Origin: Haloarcula ordinaria
GTDB taxonomy: Archaea > Halobacteriota > Halobacteria > Halobacteriales > Haloarculaceae
Reading direction: 5' to 3'
Assembly: GCF_029338275.1 (NCBI RefSeq)
Contig: NZ_CP119789.1
Span: 1,798,001 to 1,862,000 of the forward strand
DNA: 64,000 nt
Under the pieces are notes generated by a model. The model made no database searches. It was not told where the DNA came from and saw only the letters and a list, made by a program, of their open reading frames with translations. The translations under genes and the position numbers were made by a program. The stretch's first letter is position 1; each line of letters begins with the position of its first letter. Shown in pieces: positions 47,369-55,655 of this stretch.

Positions 47369-48604
47369 ATGACCTGGGAACCAGAGGAGGGCGACGTCGT
47401 CGCCGACCGGTACGAGCTCCGCAAGTTCCTGGGCAAAGGCGGCTTCGCGAAGGCCTACCGGGCGGTCGATACGACGACGGGCGACAGCGTCGTCCTGAAA
47501 CACCCGAACTACCGGGAGTCCCAGAACGACCCCGAGGTCATCGAGGAGTACTTCGAGAAGGAGGCCGAGACGCTGCTGAAGATACGGGCGGCCGGGGGGC
47601 ACGAGAACGTCATGGACCTCTACGACCAGGTGACCGAGCGGGATGTCCCCTTCCTGGTCGTCGAGCTGGTCGAGGGCGGTATCGAACTCGACGAGGTCAT
47701 CGACCGCCACGGCCCAATCGAGGACACCGAGCAGGTCCGCCACATTGGCATCGACCTCTCGGACGCGATGGGCTTCCTCCACGAACACGAAATCGTCTAC
47801 CGTGACCTGAAACCCGAGAACGTGATGCTGACGCCGGACATCACGCCGACGCTCATCGACTTCAACACGGCCACCGGGTTCGACGCAGCCGGCGACCCGT
47901 CGACGGGGAACACCGGGACGACCATCCTGGGCCCGTTCAAGCCCCGTGAGGTCGCCGAGGCGAGTCGGACCGACGTCCGCCAGGGTCCCTGGTCGGACGT
48001 CTACTCTATCGGGAAGATACTCCTCTTTCTCCTGAAGGGGAGCGTCCCCAAGAAAGACGGCGTCGACCCGCGGGACTTCGGGGCGGACTGCGACGCCTAC
48101 CTGGCGGATATCGTCGAACGGGCGACGCAGACGGACTACCGGGACCGCTACCGGAACGCGACGGTCCTGAAGGAGGTGCTCCAGAACCGGGACCCCGAAC
48201 CGCCGGCGACGGCCGCGGTTCGATACATCCAGGCCGACGAGCGGTTCGTCGTCGAACCCGGCGACACCATCGGTCGGCGGGGCGCGAGCGGGCCGTCGGC
48301 GTCCGTCACCATCGACGACCCACAGGGCGAGTACATCTCCTCTGTCCAGGTCCAGTTCGACACCGAGGACGGCGACTGGTACCTCCACGACCGGAGCCTC
48401 AACGGCACCTTCGTCCAGCAGGGCCAGGGCTGGCAGCGGGTCCTCTGTGCGGCGGGTCGGGACCGCCTGCGCGAGGAGGGCGAGGACCCGACGGACCGCC
48501 ACGGGAACGTCCCCCCGGAGTCGGTCCGGCTCCACGACGGCGACCTGGTGTCGCTCGTCCACCCGACCTACGGCGTCACGTTCGAGTTCCATCCGGAGAC
48601 ATGA
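47369..48604 (+). CDS. Serine/threonine protein kinase with C-terminal FHA domain
   Basis: 411 residues. The kinase domain (about 15-275) has the Gly loop LGKGGFAKAY (21-30), K44, a probable C-helix Glu near 65, the catalytic loop YRDLKPEN (144-151, D146, N151) and DFN (164-166) in place of DFG, so catalysis is plausible. The C-terminal FHA region (about 285-411) has IGRRG near 301 and DRSLNGTFV near 341, a phosphothreonine-binding fold, though the usual SxxH is changed. No membrane helix. The ATG of the PP2C gene overlaps its stop by 4 bp. Confidence 0.9.
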   Translation: MTWEPEEGDVVADRYELRKFLGKGGFAKAYRAVDTTTGDSVVLKHPNYRESQNDPEVIEEYFEKEAETLLKIRAAGGHENVMDLYDQVTERDVPFLVVELVEGGIELDEVIDRHGPIEDTEQVRHIGIDLSDAMGFLHEHEIVYRDLKPENVMLTPDITPTLIDFNTATGFDAAGDPSTGNTGTTILGPFKPREVAEASRTDVRQGPWSDVYSIGKILLFLLKGSVPKKDGVDPRDFGADCDAYLADIVERATQTDYRDRYRNATVLKEVLQNRDPEPPATAAVRYIQADERFVVEPGDTIGRRGASGPSASVTIDDPQGEYISSVQVQFDTEDGDWYLHDRSLNGTFVQQGQGWQRVLCAAGRDRLREEGEDPTDRHGNVPPESVRLHDGDLVSLVHPTYGVTFEFHPET

Positions 48605-49671
48605 CCATGCGATACAGCACCAACTACGACATCGGCGAGCGGAAACGCGGGCGGGGAATCAACGAGGACAGCGTCTCCATCTCGGTGTTCGAGGAGGGCC
48701 ACCGCGACGGCTACCTCGGCCAGTCGACCGACGACGAGCGACCGATGAACCGCTCGACGGCGGCGTTCGTCCTCGCGGACGGGGCCGGCGGCCACGACGC
48801 GGGCGACGCGGCGTCCTACATCGCGACGACGGCCGTGGCCGAACGCCTCGCACCGGTCGCGATTCGCGCGGCTCGGAGCCATCCGGACCAGTTCGACGTG
48901 GACGTCGACCGGTCGGTGCTCCCCGAGCCGCTTGGCGAGGAAGACGTCCAGACGGCCGTCGAAGACGCTATCCTCGACGCCCACCGGGAGATTATCCGAT
49001 ACGCGGCCGCGTCCGGCACTCAGTCCTATACGACCGTCGTCGCCGGGGTCTACGCCGACGGGCACCTCCACTACGGCTGGGTCGGCGACAGCCGGGCCTA
49101 CGTCGTCAACGCGGCCCGAGAGACCATCGCCAGGCTGACGAAGGACCACGCCATCGTCCAGGAGCGCGAGGATGCCGGGGACATCGACGACGTCGAGGCC
49201 CACGTCCACCCCGAGGGGAACCAGATAACCCGCGCTCTGGGCGGCTCGGGCTACGAGGACCCCGAACAGGCGGCCGTCGAAGTCGATACTCGGAGCGTCC
49301 GCCTGTACGCCGAGGACACCGTCCTGGTGACCAGCGATGGCCTCGTCGACGCTCAGACCAACGCCCCTGACCTCTACGACGAGTACGTCGCGTCGGACCG
49401 GTCCGAGGCGGTGGCCGAGCGCATTCGCGACGCCGTCGTCACCGACGACGAGATACGGGACGTCGCGCTCGGTGCGACCTCGCTCGACGAGGCCGCCCGC
49501 GAGTACGTCTCGCTGGCCAACGAGCGTGGCGGCAAAGACAACGTCTCAGTCCTCTTGTTCGGTGATTCGGCGCTGCCGGTGACACCCGAATCAGGCGGCA
49601 TGCCGGTCCGCGACGCGGACCCAGGCGTCGACGTCCGGGACCAGGATACGGTCATAATAACTGACAACTAA
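48601..49671 (+). CDS. PP2C-type serine/threonine phosphatase
   Basis: 356 residues with the PP2C motifs in order: RGINEDSV (E22, D23), LADGAGGHDAGD (D60, G61), GWVGDSRAYV near 159-168, TSDGLVD (D246) and GGKDNVSVLLF (D313). These supply the two-metal centre, so it should be active. Start 48601 overlaps the kinase stop (ATGA); ATG 48607 is also possible. It would reverse the action of the kinase encoded just before it. Confidence 0.92.
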   Translation: MTMRYSTNYDIGERKRGRGINEDSVSISVFEEGHRDGYLGQSTDDERPMNRSTAAFVLADGAGGHDAGDAASYIATTAVAERLAPVAIRAARSHPDQFDVDVDRSVLPEPLGEEDVQTAVEDAILDAHREIIRYAAASGTQSYTTVVAGVYADGHLHYGWVGDSRAYVVNAARETIARLTKDHAIVQEREDAGDIDDVEAHVHPEGNQITRALGGSGYEDPEQAAVEVDTRSVRLYAEDTVLVTSDGLVDAQTNAPDLYDEYVASDRSEAVAERIRDAVVTDDEIRDVALGATSLDEAAREYVSLANERGGKDNVSVLLFGDSALPVTPESGGMPVRDADPGVDVRDQDTVIITDN

Positions 49672-49726
49672 TCGTCAACTCGTGGGCAACTGTTTTTGCT
49701 CCCTGGGAGATAGCCTTTAGCCAACT

Positions 49727-50860
49727 ATGTCCGACGCACACGACGGAGACGAGGTCGAGTGCCCCATCTGCGGCGGGACCTTCGACCCCGCGGCTGCCGG
49801 AGGCTGGTGTACGAACCCCGACTGCGGCGAGTGGCAGTACGACGGGGACGTCTCGGCGGAGGGAACCGACGGCGACGCTGACGAGGACGCTTCGGTGGCT
49901 GCGGCTACCGTCACCGACGACTCGTCGGTCGAGGAGTCCGACGCCGACGACGCTGGGGCCGAATCGGACCCGCATCCGGCGACCGACCCGTTCGAAGGCG
50001 CGAACAGTACTTTCGAGGGTGGGGATTCCGAGACGGACACAGAACCGGACGACGACGCCGACGTGGACAACGACTCCCACATGGACACCGAATCCGTTCC
50101 TGACGTGGACCCGGACGTCACTGCGGACGCTGATGTCGACGGCGACGAGACCGACACGACCGAGTCGGAACCCGAAGCTGACGGGAGCACCGAAGCAGAC
50201 TCCGAACCCGAGCCCGACCCCCCGGACACCGACGCAGAACCGGTCGAGGAAACCGAGGAAGCCGAGGTGTCGGTCCCGGCGACCATCGAGTGTCCGGACT
50301 GTGGGACCGAACTGGCTGCCGACGCGAACTTCTGCATCGAGTGTGGGGCCGACGTACAAGCCGTCGACCCCGGCGACGACCTCACCGAGTGCCCCTCGTG
50401 TGGGACCGAGCTCTCCGGCGACGAGAACTTCTGTGCGAACTGCGGGGAGGACTTAGACGCTCACCGCGGCCAGGGCGACGGCGAGGCGGACGACACGGCA
50501 GCGGAGGACGCCGTCGACGCCCTGGCCGCGCAGTCCGACGAGGGTGCAGAGGCCGTGCCGGAGTCACTGGTGCTCTCGGTGCTCGGCACCGATATCGAGG
50601 TCGCGGACGGCGACCGCGTCGGCCGCGAGGTCCGGGCGGCGCTGACCGACGCCGGTCGCACCGAGGACGAGGCGGTCCGCGTCCACCGCGAACACGTGCG
50701 GTTCATCCGCGAGGCAGACGGGTTCTACCTCGTCGACCTGGGCGACAACCCGACGAAACTCAACGGCCGTGCGCTGACGAAGGGTGACCGCGAACCCGTC
50801 GGCCCCGGCGACGAGGTGGATCTCTCCGGCGTCGCGACGCTCACCATCGAAGCGCCGTGA
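49727..50860 (+). CDS. Zinc-ribbon and FHA-domain adaptor protein
   Basis: 377 residues. An N-terminal zinc knuckle has C12, C15, C28 and C33. A very acidic, low-complexity linker spans about 41-185. Two zinc ribbons follow near 186-245 (CPDCGTELAADANFCIECG and CPSCGTELSGDENFCANCG). A C-terminal FHA domain (about 280-377) has GREV near 305, VHREHVRF near 325 and NPTKLNG near 345. It should recognise phosphothreonine, perhaps made by the upstream kinase, and bring an unidentified partner by its ribbons. Confidence 0.85.
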   Translation: MSDAHDGDEVECPICGGTFDPAAAGGWCTNPDCGEWQYDGDVSAEGTDGDADEDASVAAATVTDDSSVEESDADDAGAESDPHPATDPFEGANSTFEGGDSETDTEPDDDADVDNDSHMDTESVPDVDPDVTADADVDGDETDTTESEPEADGSTEADSEPEPDPPDTDAEPVEETEEAEVSVPATIECPDCGTELAADANFCIECGADVQAVDPGDDLTECPSCGTELSGDENFCANCGEDLDAHRGQGDGEADDTAAEDAVDALAAQSDEGAEAVPESLVLSVLGTDIEVADGDRVGREVRAALTDAGRTEDEAVRVHREHVRFIREADGFYLVDLGDNPTKLNGRALTKGDREPVGPGDEVDLSGVATLTIEAP

Positions 50861-50908
50861 CCGGGTTATCACACACACTTATGCGCCCGCTGTGAAAACC
50901 ACCGACAC

Positions 50909-52063
50909 ATGTGGGGTGGTTCCCTGACCGCTGCGTTCCGTGACTCCGTCCGCCTGCTCGCCAGCGAGCGGCGGCTCGTCGCCGGCGGTCTCTTCGCCTA
51001 TCTCGGCTACGGACTCTGGGTGGTGGTGACCGGACGACTCCTCCAGTCGAGTCTCCCGGCGCTCGATACGGCCACCGTCGTCTCGCTGGCCACTGTCCAG
51101 CTGGACTCGCTGTCCCTGGTCGCCGTGCTCCTCTGGGTCGCCGTCCCGGCCCTCGTCGCGACGGCGCTGCTGGACCGCTCCCTCAAGAACTCCCGCGGGA
51201 ACCTCGAGTCCCGATACCGGTTCGACCACCCGAGCGCACTGCTCGCGCCGTCCGGACTCGCCGTGCTCACGCTCGTGGGGCTGACGGTCGCGACGGGGCC
51301 CTCGCCCTCGCTGCTCGCCCTGACTGCGGTCGCCTCGGCCCACCTCTTCGTCCGGACGCTCGCCTACGGCTACCGGGTCTACACGTTCTCCGTCACGGTG
51401 CTGTTCTCGGTTCTGACCGTTCTGGCCCTGTCCGGCCTCGCGGTGGCCTGGCTGCTCCACGCACCAACGCTGGGAGCGCTGAATGGGACGCTCGGGACCC
51501 AGCTCGCTGCCGCGGGCGTCAGTTCCGTCGCCGGGACATTCGTTACCGCGAGCGGGACCGACGCCGGGACTCTCCTCTCGCTGACCGTGCTCGTCCCCGC
51601 GGTGCTCTCGGCGGCGTATCTCGTCCCGCAGTCGATTCTCGGCCTGGCCGTCTCACTGCGCGCACCGCTGGAGAACCCACAGCCACGCCCTGGGCAGCGT
51701 TACCCGGGGAACACACGGAGTGTGACCGGTCACTCGGGCGACGCGCCGGATCCAGCCGCGACGAACGGGTCGGGTGACACAGCCGACGCAGCGTCCGAAG
51801 ACCCAGCGGGGTCGACCACTGACGAGGGCGAAAACGAAGCCGAAATCCAGGACACCACCGAACGCCCTGGAACGCGGGTGTTCACGCCCGACGACCCCAT
51901 CCCCGAATCCGACGAAGACGACGAGTGGTACGACGACACCGCAGTGTTCACCGAGGACGCCGCGAGCGCGGGGACGCCCGACCAGTGTCCGGCCTGTCGT
52001 ACCGACCTCCCCACCGAGACGACCGTGAGCTTCTGCCCGAACTGCGGTGAGCGCCTCGATTAG
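50909..52063 (+). CDS. Multi-span membrane protein with C-terminal zinc ribbon
   Basis: 384 residues. The first 270 hold about six helices (for example LVAGGLFAYLGYGLWVVVTG, LALSGLAVAWLLHAPTLGAL), with a basic loop between. A disordered acidic stretch (about 285-360) and a zinc ribbon CPACRTDLPTETTVSFCPNC near 359-378 follow. It has its own probable TATA (CACTTATGC near 50877) but follows the FHA/zinc-ribbon gene in the same direction. Sharing a zinc-ribbon style with that protein suggests a membrane anchor for the signalling module. Confidence 0.75.
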   Translation: MWGGSLTAAFRDSVRLLASERRLVAGGLFAYLGYGLWVVVTGRLLQSSLPALDTATVVSLATVQLDSLSLVAVLLWVAVPALVATALLDRSLKNSRGNLESRYRFDHPSALLAPSGLAVLTLVGLTVATGPSPSLLALTAVASAHLFVRTLAYGYRVYTFSVTVLFSVLTVLALSGLAVAWLLHAPTLGALNGTLGTQLAAAGVSSVAGTFVTASGTDAGTLLSLTVLVPAVLSAAYLVPQSILGLAVSLRAPLENPQPRPGQRYPGNTRSVTGHSGDAPDPAATNGSGDTADAASEDPAGSTTDEGENEAEIQDTTERPGTRVFTPDDPIPESDEDDEWYDDTAVFTEDAASAGTPDQCPACRTDLPTETTVSFCPNCGERLD

Positions 52064-52470
52064 ACGTCGAAGACGACGTAGGCGCGCCAGCCGTCGTCGA
52101 CCGCCTCCAGTGCCATCTCAGAGTAGGTCACCGCCTTTATCTCGCGAGCGACGATGTCGGACAGCGGGACGCCGCGTGCACTCGCCTCGAGCCGCCACTC
52201 GTCGCCGTCGGCGCTGACTGTCGCCTCGTTGTCGACGGGGAGCACCGACCGCACGTCGCGTTCGTATATCAGCTGGTCGAGATAGTCGAAGAGAAGCGCC
52301 TCGCCGGACTCCGCGGCGAGCGTCACCGGGAAGCGGTCGCCCGTCGTCGGGACGTCCTCGCACATCGCGGCCGCGAGGCCGTCGGCCACCGCGGCGAACG
52401 TCTCGCCGAGGCTCGCACCGGTGGCTTCCACGGCGACGTCGGCGGTGTGCTCCCGGAGGTCGAATGGCAT
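52060..52470 (-). CDS. Archease
   Basis: 136 residues matching archease, the activator of the RtcB tRNA ligase. Start MPFDLREHTADVAVEATGAS is the family signature, followed by a central region with LLFDYLDQLIYERD near 70-83 and the C-terminal VKAVTYSEMAL-type metal site (here IKAVTYSEMALEAVDDGW). Its stop overlaps the stop of the zinc-ribbon membrane protein on the other strand by 3 bp. RtcB itself is not in the window. Confidence 0.93.
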   Translation of the reverse strand: MPFDLREHTADVAVEATGASLGETFAAVADGLAAAMCEDVPTTGDRFPVTLAAESGEALLFDYLDQLIYERDVRSVLPVDNEATVSADGDEWRLEASARGVPLSDIVAREIKAVTYSEMALEAVDDGWRAYVVFDV

Positions 52471-52496
52471 GGCTGTGGCGTCCGCGAACCGCGCTC

Positions 52497-52805
52497 TCAG
52501 TACTGGACGTTGACGGTGTGGCGGTCCGGGCCCGACTCGCTCACCGGGGCCGTCACCGTCAGCACGCCGTCGTCGTACACCGCCGAGATGTTCCCCTCCA
52601 CGATGGCCTTCGGGAGGCCGATACTGCGGTGGAACACGCTGTGCCGACTGCCGTCGCGGTTCTCGACGGCCTCCACGTGGAGCCGGCTGTCGTGCCAGCT
52701 GACCTCGATGTCGGCCGGGTCGTGGTCGGGCAGGTCGAACAGTACGACGTAGGCGTCGTCTTCGCGGTAGAGCTCCACGCCCTTCCGGGGATGGTGTGTC
52801 GTCAT
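52497..52805 (-). CDS. Small heat-shock protein, Hsp20/alpha-crystallin type
   Basis: 102 residues from ATG 52805; ATG 52838 would add 11. The alpha-crystallin core is clear: VELYREDDAYVVLFDLPDHD near 10-29, DIEVSWHDSRLHVEAV near 33-48, FHRSIGLPKAIVEGNISAVY near 58-77, and the DGVLTVTAPV signature near 79-88. There is no N-terminal extension, so oligomers may be small. ATP-independent holdase for unfolding proteins. Confidence 0.88.
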   Translation of the reverse strand: MTTHHPRKGVELYREDDAYVVLFDLPDHDPADIEVSWHDSRLHVEAVENRDGSRHSVFHRSIGLPKAIVEGNISAVYDDGVLTVTAPVSESGPDRHTVNVQY

Positions 52806-52862
52806 CTGTGTCACCTCGTCTTCGACATCGCCGCCCACGCTAATAACTTATGTGCGCGCTTC

Positions 52863-53417
52863 TCACTGGTTGGAAACCGGGATGTCACCGAGGGCGACCG
52901 TGTACGCCGTCTCGTCGCTCGCTCCATCGGCCGTCTCGGTGACGACGGTTATCTCGACGGTATCGGGGCGCTCGCCGAGCGGCAGACTCCAGGAGCCGGT
53001 GACGCGCCCGCTCTCGCTCGGGCCGAGTTCGCCGGTCGTTCCCGCGCCCGCTACCGTCGCACCGTTGTGCGCGGTGACCGCCCCTACTTGTACCGCTGAC
53101 GACTGTTCGCCGGCGTTGGTGACGTTCAGCGTGAGGACGAACTGCCAGCTCTCGTCGGCGGCGAGGACCGACGCCCGTTCGATATGGACCGTCGGGTCGG
53201 CCTCGGCGAGGATCTCGTCGTCGATATCCGCTCCCGCTACCTCGGGGGTCGGCGTCTTCGCGGCTGCCGTGCCCGCGTCACCGCCTCCGCCTGCGACGTA
53301 GTGGCTGAGCATGCCACCGAAGGTGGCGACCTCGATGACGATCGGCAGGCCGATACCGACGACTATCAGGACTCGTATCAGCGTCGTCTGGTCGGGACCG
53401 GAGACGTCGTCGAACAT
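52863..53417 (-). CDS. Membrane-anchored protein of the terminal oxidase locus
   Basis: 184 residues with one N-terminal helix (IRVLIVVGIGLPIVIEVATF near 14-33), a Gly/Ala/Thr linker, and an outside beta-sandwich domain with LTLNVTNAGEQSS near 96-108 that resembles CARDB/FxLD-type domains. It starts 21 bp after the stop of subunit I and lies in the oxidase operon, so it is probably a small accessory subunit (the position of CbaD in Natronomonas), but no catalytic residue is seen. Confidence 0.65.
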   Translation of the reverse strand: MFDDVSGPDQTTLIRVLIVVGIGLPIVIEVATFGGMLSHYVAGGGGDAGTAAAKTPTPEVAGADIDDEILAEADPTVHIERASVLAADESWQFVLTLNVTNAGEQSSAVQVGAVTAHNGATVAGAGTTGELGPSESGRVTGSWSLPLGERPDTVEITVVTETADGASDETAYTVALGDIPVSNQ

Positions 53418-53438
53418 GGATATGGAAAACGGGGCTGA

Positions 53439-55124
53439 TTAGACCGGAATCGGTGGGCTACCGGGCACGGCGATACCGTCCGCGAGCATCGCTGCCAGCG
53501 GCGGGCCGTACGCGATGACGATGAGGACGAGCGCGATGGCCGTCCACAGCTTGTAGTTGTCCAGGATACGCGGGCTGTGTTCCGGCCCGGAGAGCGGGTC
53601 GGGGAACACGCTGTTGACCTGCAGGCGCCCGCCGCGGTGGGCGAGCCAGGTCTCGGCCATCACGACCAGGAACAGCGCCGCGCCGACGAACAGCAGCGTG
53701 CCGCCGATGGCGATCTGTAGCCGCATCTCGCCGACGGTGCCGGCGACGCCCTCGAAGGAGAACTCGCTGTACATCGGCTCGGCGGTCCGGCGAGGGATGC
53801 CGGCCAGCCCGGCGCGGTGCATCGCGTTGGACATCAGCGCCATCCCGATGAACCAGACGTAGGGCTGGACGACCGCCAGCGAGCGCCGCTGAAGTTTCTT
53901 GCCCGTAATCTGTGGCACGAGCCAGTAGCTGATGGCCATCGCCGTCAGCGCGAACGCGGTGCCGACGGTGAGGTGGAAGTGGCCGGGCACCCACAGCGTG
54001 TTGTGGATGAGATAGTTGATGTTCATCCCGGCGTTGATCATCCCGGAGAACCCGCCGGCGGCGAACATCAGGCCGGCCAGCGCACAGCCGGCGAACGCGG
54101 GTTCGCCCCACGGCAGGTTCCGGAGCCAGCTGAAGTAGCCCTTCCCGCCGTTCTGGCGGGCCCCGTGTTCCAGCGAGGCGACGACGGTGAAGGCGGTCAA
54201 CAGCGAGGGCAACAGCAGGAACATCGTGTTCGTCATGGCGATGAACTTGAAGCCCTCGGGGATGCCGGGGTCCACGTACTGGTGGTGGAAGCCGACCGGC
54301 GTCGACAGCAGCAGGAACAGCACGAACACGACGCGGGCGAGCGGGTCGCTGAACAGTCGGCCGCCGGCCAGTTTCGGCAGGATGGTGTACCAGACGAGGT
54401 ACGCCGGCATCAGCCAGAAGTAGACGACCGGGTGGCCGAAGTACCAGAACAGCGTCCGGGTCAGCAGCGGGTCGACGCTACTGATGAGGCCCAGCGACCA
54501 CGGGATGAGCAGCGCGACGACCTCGACGGCGACGCCGATGGTCGAGATGTACCACATCAGCATCGTGGTCACGACCATGAACGTCTTCAGCGGGATGCGC
54601 TCGTCGGGGTTCTCCGAGCGCCAGTTCCACAGCGACTTGAAGTAGGCGTAGCCCGCGAGCCACGAGCCGACGATGATGAGCGCCGCACCCACGTAGAACG
54701 CCGGGTGGGCCTTCATCGGAGCGTAGAACGTGAACAGCACGTCGGCCTTCAGGTCGTGTCCGAGGATGGACGGCGCGCCGATGAGGCCGCCGATGATGGC
54801 GACGGCCGCGAGCACCGTCCCGAACAGCATCAGCCAGAAGGCCGACCACGAGACCCGCTGGGGGAGCTCGCGTTCGAGGCTGTTGCTGACTGCCCAGGCG
54901 AAGAGGCCAGCGATGAAGAACGTCGTGAACACCAGCGCCAGTAGGACGCCGTGCCCGGTCAGGATAGTGTAGTAGTCCGCGGAACTGATTATCCGGAGGG
55001 TTCCGGTCCGGTGGAGCGCCTGGACGATGCCGAAGAGGGCACCGAGCGCCAGGGCGACGAACGAGACGATGAACTGACTGCGGATGAGTTTCGAGGTCTT
55101 GGGGTACTCGTCGACGAAAACCAT
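53439..55124 (-). CDS. cbaA: ba3-type terminal oxidase subunit I
   Basis: 561 residues with twelve or so helices. Heme-copper landmarks are present: low-spin heme His in TGHGVLLALVFTTF near 50, GHPVVYFWLMPAYLVW with the CuB His and the cross-linked Tyr near 230, HHQYVDPG with the CuB His pair near 281, and HFHLTVGTAF near 381 with the heme-ligating histidines. The missing D-channel pattern and short C-terminus suit the B-type (ba3). It pumps protons while reducing oxygen. It overlaps the subunit II start by 1 bp. Confidence 0.95.
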   Translation of the reverse strand: MVFVDEYPKTSKLIRSQFIVSFVALALGALFGIVQALHRTGTLRIISSADYYTILTGHGVLLALVFTTFFIAGLFAWAVSNSLERELPQRVSWSAFWLMLFGTVLAAVAIIGGLIGAPSILGHDLKADVLFTFYAPMKAHPAFYVGAALIIVGSWLAGYAYFKSLWNWRSENPDERIPLKTFMVVTTMLMWYISTIGVAVEVVALLIPWSLGLISSVDPLLTRTLFWYFGHPVVYFWLMPAYLVWYTILPKLAGGRLFSDPLARVVFVLFLLLSTPVGFHHQYVDPGIPEGFKFIAMTNTMFLLLPSLLTAFTVVASLEHGARQNGGKGYFSWLRNLPWGEPAFAGCALAGLMFAAGGFSGMINAGMNINYLIHNTLWVPGHFHLTVGTAFALTAMAISYWLVPQITGKKLQRRSLAVVQPYVWFIGMALMSNAMHRAGLAGIPRRTAEPMYSEFSFEGVAGTVGEMRLQIAIGGTLLFVGAALFLVVMAETWLAHRGGRLQVNSVFPDPLSGPEHSPRILDNYKLWTAIALVLIVIAYGPPLAAMLADGIAVPGSPPIPV

Positions 55125-55651
55125 CAGTTGCTCACCTCCTGTGGCTCGTACTGGTCCTGCGGGACCACTTCCACGGACCCACCCATCGTGTGGTGGGCGG
55201 CCCCGCAGTACTCGTGACAGACCAGGCCGTAGGTCCCCGTCTCGTCGAAGACGGCGGTGACCTCGGCGACCTGTCCGGGGATGACCATCGTGTTGATGTT
55301 CGTCTCAGTGACGGCGAAGCCGTGGACGACGTCCGCGCTGGTCACCTTGAACGTGACGCGCGTGTCTACGGGAACCCGGATGGGGGTGTCACCGCTCCCC
55401 GGCCGGAACTGGAACTGCTGGGCGACGACGTAGACGACGACGTTGTCCTCGCTCTCCTGGACCACGCCGGGGTCGTCGAAGGCCGTTCCCGTGTTCCCGT
55501 TCTGGACGGCCTCTGCACTGATCTGTCCGCCCGAATCGTCGACCATCGAGATACCGGCACCGACGGTGCCATAGGAGATGGTGGCGATGAAGCCGACGAT
55601 GAGTAGTATCGCTGCACCGAGCCAGACTTTTTCGAAGTTGTGAACCTGCAT
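55124..55651 (-). CDS. cbaB: ba3-type terminal oxidase subunit II (CuA)
   Basis: 175 residues with one N-terminal helix (AAILLIVGFIATISYGTVGA near 13-32) and a cupredoxin domain. The CuA motif VCHEYCGAAHHTMGG near 151-165 provides two Cys, His and Met. The first His is in DVVHGFAVTETNINT near 115-129. Single-helix subunit II fits ba3 oxidases. It follows the double-halocyanin gene by 4 bp; that protein probably donates electrons to this CuA. Confidence 0.95.
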   Translation of the reverse strand: MQVHNFEKVWLGAAILLIVGFIATISYGTVGAGISMVDDSGGQISAEAVQNGNTGTAFDDPGVVQESEDNVVVYVVAQQFQFRPGSGDTPIRVPVDTRVTFKVTSADVVHGFAVTETNINTMVIPGQVAEVTAVFDETGTYGLVCHEYCGAAHHTMGGSVEVVPQDQYEPQEVSN

Positions 55652-55655
55652 GCTA

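Noticed and set aside
53817..54944. 375-codon plus-strand ORF opposite cbaA
   Set aside because: Low-complexity Arg/Glu/Asp-rich translation typical of antisense frames; cbaA is certain.
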